Assembly: GCA_910587675.1 (NCBI GenBank)
Contig: CAJUMU010000017.1
Location: forward strand, 1 to 38,707
Length of the DNA stretch: 38,707 nt
Direction of reading: 5' to 3'
Origin: an uncultured Alistipes sp.
GTDB lineage: Bacteria; Bacteroidota; Bacteroidia; Bacteroidales; Rikenellaceae
Part shown: piece after piece, positions 33,121-38,707 of the stretch
How the letters are laid out: each line of letters begins with the position of its first letter
Numbering within the stretch: position 1 is the stretch's first letter
Notes under the pieces: generated by a model
Seen by the model: the letters and a program-made list of their open reading frames with translations, nothing else
Told to the model about the DNA's origin: nothing
The model's database searches: none
Translations under genes and position numbers: made by a program

Positions 33121-34077
33121 TCAGAACCTTATGCTCGGCAGCGATTCGAGGTTGTAGATGCTGCGCTCGACGCAATTCTTGGGCGGCAGCATGTAGTTGC
33201 GCACTTCGACGAATATGTCCTTCGCGCCGCGCTTCACGGCTTCGGCTATTATGGGGTCGAAATCGATTCGTCCGCTCTCGCCCACCACGCCGTAATCGTG
33301 CGCGTGCAACAGCAAAACCCGTTCGCCGTAACGTCGCAATAACGCTTTGGTGTCGATCCCCGCCTCGGCGGTTTCGTACGTGTCTATCTCGAACCACACC
33401 TTCGCGGGATCGGTCGCCGCGGCTATGGCGTCGAATGCCGACACGCCGTTCACGGCCGTCAGATGCGATTTGTCGGGATGAAAGCAGAACTTCATCCCGC
33501 GCTGCGCCGCCATGTCGCCTATCGCGTCGAAATATTCGGCGTAACGCGCCGTCGTTTCGTCCGAAAGGCTCTCGGGCAAACGAAGCATCGTTATGTAGCG
33601 GCAACCGAGATCGCGGTGAATATCCAGCGCCACGCGCCACCATTCCGTTACAGGGTCCTCAGTCGGAACAGCCTCGCCCGCTGCTGCGGAATCGGCCTCC
33701 GACACTGCCGTCACGGACGCGGCCACCGTATCGTCGAGCAGTTTGGTCAGGTGCGCCCCCGCTATTTTGAGACCCGCCTTGCGGGCCGCCTCGCGGAAAT
33801 CGTCGGGCTTCATGTCGTATATGCGTCCGTTCGAGTAGGACGCCGTCTCGATCATGGTGTATCCCATGCGGGCCACCTCCGACAGAGTGTTGCGAGGATT
33901 CTCGCACATGTCGCCCTGCAACGATTGCAGATTCAGCCCTATGTCGCTCTTGATGTTGCTCAACGCCTCGTCGACGGCCTCGGTAAAGGTATTGACAGCC
34001 TTTTTCAAGCCGATCACCGAGCCGACGACATCCGTCGCCGCCGACAATCCGTGTTTGAAAAATCCCAATCTGTCCAT
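33121..34077 (-). CDS. Sugar phosphate isomerase/epimerase-like TIM-barrel protein
   Basis: 318 residues of the xylose isomerase-like TIM-barrel superfamily (AP endonuclease family 2). Candidate metal and acid residues sit in MIETASYSNG, KFCFHPDKSH, VWFEIDTYE, LLHAHDYG and IFVEVRNY. Members isomerise or epimerise sugars, and some act on 3-keto glycosides by beta-elimination, which would fit the oxidoreductase and DUF1080 genes downstream. The first 45 residues (GLSAATDVVGSVIGLKKAVNTFTEAVDEAL) are amphipathic and unlike a cleavable signal, so its location is uncertain. It lies 45 bases after tatC on the same strand. Confidence 0.78.
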   Translation of the reverse strand: MDRLGFFKHGLSAATDVVGSVIGLKKAVNTFTEAVDEALSNIKSDIGLNLQSLQGDMCENPRNTLSEVARMGYTMIETASYSNGRIYDMKPDDFREAARKAGLKIAGAHLTKLLDDTVAASVTAVSEADSAAAGEAVPTEDPVTEWWRVALDIHRDLGCRYITMLRLPESLSDETTARYAEYFDAIGDMAAQRGMKFCFHPDKSHLTAVNGVSAFDAIAAATDPAKVWFEIDTYETAEAGIDTKALLRRYGERVLLLHAHDYGVVGESGRIDFDPIIAEAVKRGAKDIFVEVRNYMLPPKNCVERSIYNLESLPSIRF

Positions 34078-34122
34078 ACCTCAATTATATTCGATTACGC
34101 CTCTCCGATCTTTAGCGCCGTC

Positions 34123-35082
34123 CTATTTCTCGGCGTCGTCCGTTTCAGGCTTCTCGTCCGACTCGTTTTCGCGGTCCAGAGCGCTCACCGTGTTGTCCTG
34201 CGCCGTCTCTTCGGTTTCGGTCGGCTTAACGGCGCTGCCCTCGGCCTCCATGCGCGCCATGTATTCGGCTTCGGCCTTTTCGCGCTGTATCTCTATGCGT
34301 CGCGCTATGCGTATGCCGTACTCGTAGAGCGCGTAACAAGGCACGAATATGAGGATCTGACTCACCACGTCGGGCGGGGTGATTACAGCCGAGAATACGA
34401 GCAGCACGACCGTCGCCAGTTTGCGGTACTGGCGCATCGACTCCGATCCGATTATGCCCAGCGTGGCGAGCAATCTTATGAGCAACGGCAGCTGGAACGC
34501 TATGGCTCCCGCGAACGACACTCCGAGCACGGTGCTCATGAACGAGCCCACGTCGATGATGTTGCTTATCTGGTCGCTTACGGTGTAGTTGCCCAAGAAG
34601 TTGATGGCCAAGGGCGATATCACGTAATAGCCGAACAGCAGACCTATGATGAACCATACGGGCGTCTCCACCACATAACGGATGCTCTGTTTGCGTTGGT
34701 AGGGCGGCAGCGCGGGCTTCACGAAGAGCCACAACTCCCATATCAAATAGGGGAACGCCACCACGAACGCGCCCACGATCGAGCTCTTGATGTGCAACAT
34801 GAACTGTCCCGCCATTTTGTTGTTGAACAGCTCCACATTTTCGGGATGGATGTTCAGCGTCTCGGAGTTCAACACCGCCGCCAGCCATGTGAACAGGCGG
34901 TTGGTGGGGAATTCGGGGCGTATGGGGGCGAATACGATGTCGAGCACGATGCCTTTCAGTATGAAGAATACTATGAAAAGCACCGAGAATATCAGAGCTA
35001 CGCGAATGAGTATCTTACGAAGTTCGTCGAGGTGTTCGCCGAACGTCATCTCCGCGCCTTCGTTGTCTGCCTGATTACTCAT
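34123..35082 (-). CDS. tatC: Sec-independent protein translocase TatC
   Basis: 319 residues. TatC recognises twin-arginine signals and with TatA forms the channel for folded proteins in the inner membrane. The start MTFGEHLDELRKILIRVALIFSVLF is the diagnostic cytoplasmic N-terminus and first helix; six membrane helices are visible, including WELWLFVKPALPPYQRK and FAGAIAFQLPLLIRLLATLGI. The central FLGNY region and the VFSAVITPPDVVSQILIFVPCYALYE helix are typical. A hydrophilic acidic tail of about 60 residues extends the C-terminus. It lies 28 bases after tatA. No tatB-like gene is present, as is usual in Bacteroidetes. Confidence 0.96.
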   Translation of the reverse strand: MSNQADNEGAEMTFGEHLDELRKILIRVALIFSVLFIVFFILKGIVLDIVFAPIRPEFPTNRLFTWLAAVLNSETLNIHPENVELFNNKMAGQFMLHIKSSIVGAFVVAFPYLIWELWLFVKPALPPYQRKQSIRYVVETPVWFIIGLLFGYYVISPLAINFLGNYTVSDQISNIIDVGSFMSTVLGVSFAGAIAFQLPLLIRLLATLGIIGSESMRQYRKLATVVLLVFSAVITPPDVVSQILIFVPCYALYEYGIRIARRIEIQREKAEAEYMARMEAEGSAVKPTETEETAQDNTVSALDRENESDEKPETDDAEK

Positions 35083-35110
35083 AATACCGTAATCCAGTCG
35101 ATCTTAATTA

Positions 35111-35305
35111 CTATTTTTCCGCAGGTTTCTTGTCGTCGTCTTCGTCGGTGACGGGTTTGTTCATGGCATCCTTGAACTCCTTGATGCCGCGACCCGCTCC
35201 GCGCATCAGCTCGGGCAGTTTCTTGCCGCCGAAGAGCAGAAGCAAGGCCAAGACTATGAGCAGAATTTCGCTGGTGCCCAGACCGCCGATAAAAAGCATA
35301 TCCAT
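35111..35305 (-). CDS. tatA: Sec-independent protein translocase TatA
   Basis: 64 residues. A single N-terminal membrane helix (GTSEILLIVLALLLLFGGKKLPEL) with the conserved FGGKKLPEL hinge is followed by an amphipathic helix (MRGAGRGIKEFKDAM) and an acidic/basic tail. TatA oligomerises to form the pore of the Tat system. An ATG two codons in (35299) is an alternative start. It is the first gene of a run with tatC, the isomerase-like gene and probably the oxidoreductase and DUF1080 genes. Its promoter is at 35359-35389. Confidence 0.95.
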   Translation of the reverse strand: MDMLFIGGLGTSEILLIVLALLLLFGGKKLPELMRGAGRGIKEFKDAMNKPVTDEDDDKKPAEK

Positions 35306-35358
35306 AATGTCGTATTTTTTAAATTTATTAAATAATTATAATCGTACGTTTTTCATCC

Positions 35359-35389
35359 GAAAGTTACGAACAATATTCCGTTTTTCCAA
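35359..35389 (-). promoter_or_regulatory. Promoter for the tatA operon
   Basis: On the minus strand TTG (35389-35387), 20 bases, TAACTTTC (35366-35359), with one mismatch in the last base of the -7 box. The leader to tatA would be about 45 bases and AT-rich. Confidence 0.6.
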
Positions 35390-35535
35390 CTTCGGGTTGC
35401 GTTTTTTACCATCGCCGCCGCCGTTCCGAGCGGTCGGCGCGCATTGCCGCGCGCATATAACCGTATTGAATGCTAACGTTTTTTGCTATACGGCGGCCGT
35501 CTGTAAAAAATTTGCGGCCCGATGTTTTTTCGGAT

Positions 35536-35579
35536 ATAAAACGAGGCGGCGACCTTTTTTATTATGGTCGCCGCCCCGT
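35536..35579 (-). terminator. Terminator after the dipeptidyl-peptidase gene
   Basis: On the minus strand ACGGGGCGGCGACC (35579-35566) pairs with GGTCGCCGCCTCGT (35554-35541; one mismatch) across an A-rich loop and is followed by TTTAT. It lies 15 bases beyond the stop at 35595. Confidence 0.78.
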
Positions 35580-35594
35580 TGTGCCATGCGCGCG

Positions 35595-37736
35595 TCAGCG
35601 CAGATAATCCTCGAAGTAACCGGTTATTTTATTATATAGGTGTACAGCGTCACGTCCGTAAACGTTGTGCTCGGCGCACGGGTAGGGGAAATAGTCCACC
35701 TGAACGTTGTTTTTGACGCACTCGCGCACGAAGCTCAGCGAGTGTTCCCACACCACCGTATTGTCGATGGCGCCTTGGCATATGAGCAGCTTGCCGCGCA
35801 GATCCTTGGCCTTGGCGATGAGACTCGTGGCGGCGAATCCCTCGGGATTGTTGTGCGTGGTGTCCATGTAACGCTCGCCGTACATCACCTCGTACCACTT
35901 CCAGTCGATGACGGGGCCTCCCGCCACGCCGACCTTGAACACGTCGGGATAGTTTGTCATGAGCGATATGGTCATGTAGCCTCCGTAACTCCAGCCGTGG
36001 ACGCCCACGCGGTCGCGGTCGGTCCAAGGCTGCGACAGGAGCCACTCCAAGCCCGCCATCTGGTCGGCCATCTCGCACTGTCCGCAGCGGCGGTGGATCG
36101 CCTTCTCGTACTCGGCGCCGCGGTTCGACGTGCCGCGGTTATCCATTACGAACACCACGTATCCGCGTTGCGCCATGTACATCTCCCAGCGGCGCAGCAT
36201 CCCCTGATAGCTGTTGCGCACCATCTGCGAGTGGGGGCCTCCGTAGACATAGAGGATTACGGGGTACTTCTTCGCGGGGTCGAAATCGAGCGGTTTGATG
36301 AGACGGTAGTAGTTGTCGAACTTGCCGTCGGCGCTCTTGACCGAGCCGAGCGATATCTCGGCGAAGTCGAATCCCTCGGTGGGGTCGGGGGCGCGGAACA
36401 GTTCGCGCGCGGGTTTGCCGTCGCTGCGGCCGAGTTCCACCACTCGGGGCACGCGGAGCGACGAATACGTGTCGAGGAAATAACGGCCGCTGCGGCTTAC
36501 GGCCACGTCGTGCCAGCCCTCGGCGGCGGTCAGGCGCGTCTGCTTGCCCGTGGCGATGTCGACCTTGAAAAGATGATTCTCTATGGGCGACACCTCGGCC
36601 GAGGTGTAGTAGACGTGCTTGTCGTCCTGTGTCGCGTATTTCACGTCGGCGTCGGTCGTGGTGAGACGCTTTATCGCGCCCTCGTCGTCGCATAGGTAGA
36701 GATTCCAATAGCCGTCGCGGTTGTCGGTGGCGTATATGAAGCGCGATGGGTCGTTGCGCAGGAACACTAACGGATGCTGCGGCTCGACGAAACGGTCGTT
36801 ATGCTCCGTGAGAACCTGACGGATGAACTCGCCCGTCGAGGCGTCGTAAATGTTGAGGTGCATGTTCTTTTGCGGACGGTCGAGCACCTGAATGTAGATG
36901 CGGCGGGAGTCGGGCGACCATGTTATGTTGGTCAGGTAACGCTCGTCGTCGAAGTCGGTGACCTTCATGTAGACCGTCTCGCCCGAGGCTATGTCGTAAA
37001 CGCCGAGGCTCACGCGCTCCGACGCCATGCCGTTCATCGGGTACTTTATGTTGCGCAGCGAGCCCGTGCGGGTGGTTATGTCGAGCAGCGGGAAGTCGGT
37101 CACGCGCGACTCGTCCTTTTGATAAAAGGCTATCTTCGAGGCGTCGGGCGAGAAGAATATGCCGTTCGATATGCCGAATTCGTTGCGGCTCACGCTCTGT
37201 CCGCAAACTATGTTTTTGTCTTCGAACGAGGTCACGGCGCGTTCGCGGCCGTCGACGAAGCAAAAGAGGTTATTGTCGCGCGTGTAGGCGTATATGCCTC
37301 CCTTGCCGCTCTGGCGCGTGAGGGAGGCCCCGACGGGAATCTTGTGCGACTCGGCGACCGCGCGGCTCTTGAGGTCGATCACGTTGCGCATGCCGTGCGC
37401 CATGACGGCCAGCGAGGCGGCATCGTCGAACGCGTACGGAGGGAATGTCTTGAAATCGGTCGAGAGCAGGGCGTTCAGCTCGTCGAGCGTCATCATGGTT
37501 CGTCGCTTGCCCGTGCGCGCGTCGGTGGCGATCAGCGCGCCGTCGTCGACCGAGGCATAGCTGTCGCTCTCGCCTATCCACCGCACGGGATAGCTCTTGG
37601 GCGTGAGGTCGCGGTTGAGAACCACATCCTCCATTGTGAGAAGACGGCCTTCGTGCGATTGCGCCGTCGCCGCAGGGGTTGTCATAAGCGTCGTTGCCGC
37701 CAATGTCGCGGCGATAAGTGATATTTGTTTCTTCAT
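35595..37736 (-). CDS. Dipeptidyl-peptidase IV family serine peptidase
   Basis: 713 residues. A signal peptide (MKKQISLIAATLAATTLMTTPAATAQ) precedes an eight-bladed beta-propeller (about 40-470) and an alpha/beta-hydrolase domain of family S9 (about 475-713). The catalytic triad is S583 in GWSYGGY, D658 in GAIDNTVV and H690 in AEHNVYG. The propeller pocket usually supplies a Glu pair that fixes the substrate amino group; I did not place it with certainty. The enzyme removes dipeptides, commonly X-Pro, from peptides in the periplasm or at the surface, feeding amino acid use typical of these bacteria. The start at 37736 is set by the signal peptide and the promoter at 37761-37791. Confidence 0.93.
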   Translation of the reverse strand: MKKQISLIAATLAATTLMTTPAATAQSHEGRLLTMEDVVLNRDLTPKSYPVRWIGESDSYASVDDGALIATDARTGKRRTMMTLDELNALLSTDFKTFPPYAFDDAASLAVMAHGMRNVIDLKSRAVAESHKIPVGASLTRQSGKGGIYAYTRDNNLFCFVDGRERAVTSFEDKNIVCGQSVSRNEFGISNGIFFSPDASKIAFYQKDESRVTDFPLLDITTRTGSLRNIKYPMNGMASERVSLGVYDIASGETVYMKVTDFDDERYLTNITWSPDSRRIYIQVLDRPQKNMHLNIYDASTGEFIRQVLTEHNDRFVEPQHPLVFLRNDPSRFIYATDNRDGYWNLYLCDDEGAIKRLTTTDADVKYATQDDKHVYYTSAEVSPIENHLFKVDIATGKQTRLTAAEGWHDVAVSRSGRYFLDTYSSLRVPRVVELGRSDGKPARELFRAPDPTEGFDFAEISLGSVKSADGKFDNYYRLIKPLDFDPAKKYPVILYVYGGPHSQMVRNSYQGMLRRWEMYMAQRGYVVFVMDNRGTSNRGAEYEKAIHRRCGQCEMADQMAGLEWLLSQPWTDRDRVGVHGWSYGGYMTISLMTNYPDVFKVGVAGGPVIDWKWYEVMYGERYMDTTHNNPEGFAATSLIAKAKDLRGKLLICQGAIDNTVVWEHSLSFVRECVKNNVQVDYFPYPCAEHNVYGRDAVHLYNKITGYFEDYLR

Positions 37737-37760
37737 TTTCGAAAACGTATAATCCGATGG

Positions 37761-37791
37761 CGAAAATAGGAAAAATAACCGAGAAATGCAA
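37761..37791 (-). promoter_or_regulatory. Promoter for the dipeptidyl-peptidase gene
   Basis: On the minus strand TTG (37791-37789), 20 bases, TATTTTCG (37768-37761), one mismatch from TAnnTTTG. This supports the start codon at 37736. Confidence 0.6.
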
Positions 37792-37846
37792 TAATGAGCG
37801 GGTCGCATTCATGTGCCTCTGTTGGCTGCCGAAGAATTGAGGTATT

Positions 37847-37940
37847 GCGACTCGGAGAGTCGCGCGGGCCGCAGCCTCCCGCCAGCGGAGGCCCGCAACT
37901 CGTTTTACACTCGTTCGCGATCTCCGCAGACTGCTGCCCG
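37847..37940 (-). repeat. Intergenic palindromic repeat, type B, copy 2
   Basis: Reverse orientation of the repeat at 1330-1424, with the same internal hairpin of GCGGGCC/GGCCCGC-type arms and the same CGGGCAGCAG-like end. The terminal hairpin is GCGACTC-GGA-GAGTCGC (37847-37863), unlike that of copy 1. Confidence 0.7.
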
Positions 37941-37961
37941 AAAGTATATTATAATATGTAT

Positions 37962-38057
37962 TGCGACTCTTCGAGTCGCGCAGTTCGCCGCCGCCCCACT
38001 GCGGCGGACTGCAACTCGCCCGAAGGCTCGCACAGCCCTCCGCCGTCGGCGAACAGC
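37962..38057 (-). repeat. Intergenic palindromic repeat, type A, copy in reverse orientation
   Basis: The reverse complement matches 25005 and 30644 (GCTGTTCGCCGACGGCGGAGG, GAGTTGCAGTCCGCCGCAGTG, GGCGGCGGCGAACTGC). The terminal hairpin is GCGACTC-TTC-GAGTCGC (37962-37978). It lies 21 bases from a type B copy that ends in the same arms but a different loop. Confidence 0.78.
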
Positions 38058-38140
38058 AAGCCCACAGCCCGAAATTTGCGCCGAAAATCTCAAAAAATCC
38101 CCCGAAAACACGAAAAATAACAAAAAAAGCATACAATTTG

Positions 38141-38171
38141 TTGTACGATTCAATTATTTGTACTACTTTTG
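38141..38171 (+). promoter_or_regulatory. Bacteroidetes-type promoter before a non-coding stretch
   Basis: TTG (38141-38143), 20 bases, TACTTTTG (38164-38171) is a full consensus match. No credible reading frame follows it; the downstream 260 bases are rich in stem-loops. Confidence 0.75.
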
Positions 38172-38177
38172 GGGCAA

Positions 38178-38440
38178 GCGATCCGTCAAAAGACGTGAAT
38201 CGCGTTGTTGCTACCGTAAACGTAGGAAATTTACAGTCTGCGACAATAAGAGGATGTCCCAGCGGGTCGTTAACCACGCCCCGATTGGTAAGTACATCTA
38301 ACACTGCGCCATGACGGGCGTGGGCCTCTTGTGTTATGAAGTCAGACGGGTATCCTACGACCTACGGTAGCGTAATAACGCAAGTGCGCTTTGCAGCGCG
38401 GGCTTATCTCTTAAGTCAGGTTCACGTTTCGTCTTTTGTC
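38178..38440 (+). ncRNA. Candidate structured non-coding RNA or long leader
   Basis: Beginning just after a consensus promoter, the sequence shows several stems: GCGAT/ATCGC enclosing CGTC-AAAA-GACG (38178-38203), GATGT/ACATC enclosing CGGG/CCCG (about 38253-38298), TAACAC/GTGTTA enclosing CGCC/GGCG (about 38299-38336), GCGT/ACGC (38370-38381) and GCGCT-TTGC-AGCGC (38386-38399). No protein-like frame is present. It does not match tmRNA, RNase P RNA, SRP RNA or a riboswitch core that I know. The 3' end is not defined; it may be an independent small RNA or the first part of a long leader that continues into 38484 and beyond. Confidence 0.5.
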
Positions 38441-38483
38441 GTTTTAATACGGGTCGCATAACTAAAAAAGGAAAAAGTTATGT

Positions 38484-38707
38484 TACCTTTGCAGAGAAGG
38501 ACGGTTCAACCACCGTAACAGTTAATATATTCTAAAGGTTAGGACAAACCTTTACGCCAACAACAAACTTGCGACTATCTTTATGATAGGTTTCCAACTG
38601 GTGTAAATTTTGTCTGAAACCCTTGCTATGCCTGCGGCCGTGCGCCGTGGGCGGGCATGGGCGTAAGGGCAGCTTACCAGTTGAGGCTCGCAAGGCCGGT
38701 TGTTGGG
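38484..38707 (+). promoter_or_regulatory. Outward-facing promoter and leader repeat, right copy (runs off the window)
   Basis: TACCTTTG (38484-38491) is followed by ACGGT/ACCGT (38501-38516), the stem TAAAGGTT/AACCTTTA with loop AGGACA (38533-38554), GTCTGAAACCC (38612-38622) and GGGCGTAAGGGCAGCT. These blocks occur in the same order in the left copy on the minus strand (329-37). Spacing between blocks differs by non-triplet numbers, and the frame open in the left copy is closed here. No TTG is found at the right distance upstream, so the promoter may need another factor. Confidence 0.55.

Noticed and set aside
35613..37736. Frameshift in the dipeptidyl-peptidase because several long frames overlap it
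   Set aside because: The main frame is uninterrupted from signal peptide to the catalytic His; the other frames are shadows.
38178..38440. Cobalamin or TPP riboswitch, tmRNA or RNase P RNA
   Set aside because: A stretch AGTCAGACGGG recalled the B12 box, but the other core motifs are absent; no tmRNA tag frame or RNase P conserved regions were seen.

Overview
The window looks like a chromosome segment of a gut Bacteroidales, most likely Alistipes or another Rikenellaceae. The evidence is a SusC/SusD pair with DUF4998/DUF5000 surface lipoproteins, several Bacteroidetes-type promoters (TTG, 18-21 bases, TAnnTTTG), lipoprotein signals, GC-rich coding sequence, and a TonB receptor with a LuxR-type regulator. 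The species call is inference.

Layout. 1-1760 is an AT-rich, gene-poor stretch with an outward-facing leader repeat, two small XRE regulators that start on TTG or GTG, and palindromic repeats. 1762-4187 (minus) is a small operon: lipoprotein, azoreductase-like flavoprotein, DUF4038 glycosidase. 4347-7550 (minus) is a large DUF2723 membrane protein. 8027-15220 (plus) is a four-gene SusC/SusD glycan-uptake operon with no enzyme of its own. 15324-17842 (minus) holds a secreted Gfo/Idh/MocA-like lipoprotein and thiL. 18060-19305 (plus) holds adk, tRNA-Glu and rpsT. 19435-19844 (minus) has two tiny overlapping AT-rich ORFs. 19973-23959 (minus) is an aromatic amino acid operon: pheA, aminotransferase, tyrA, then a DAHP synthase/chorismate mutase fusion. 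24297-27444 is a divergent LuxR regulator and TonB receptor pair. 27532-30424 (minus) carries a degenerate ureohydrolase and two FKBP-type lipoproteins. 30805-35305 (minus) is tatA-tatC followed by a sugar isomerase-like protein, an exported oxidoreductase and a DUF1080 lipoprotein. 35595-37736 (minus) is a dipeptidyl-peptidase IV. 37737-38707 has repeats, a promoter followed by a structured non-coding stretch, and the second outward-facing leader repeat.

The strongest regulatory find is upstream of pheA. A consensus promoter is followed by a 23-codon leader peptide with a four-Phe run, another Phe and a three-Tyr run. After it come mutually exclusive hairpins: a small 1:2 stem, a 10-bp antiterminator, and a terminator with a U-tract. 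This reads as a classical ribosome-stalling attenuator that senses Phe and Tyr for an operon that makes both.

A second theme is a family of intergenic palindromic repeats. Their body is conserved, while the terminal hairpin differs in sequence from copy to copy yet always stays self-complementary. A third is the pair of inverted leader repeats at the two window ends, which share a -7 box and a stem-loop but not a reading frame.
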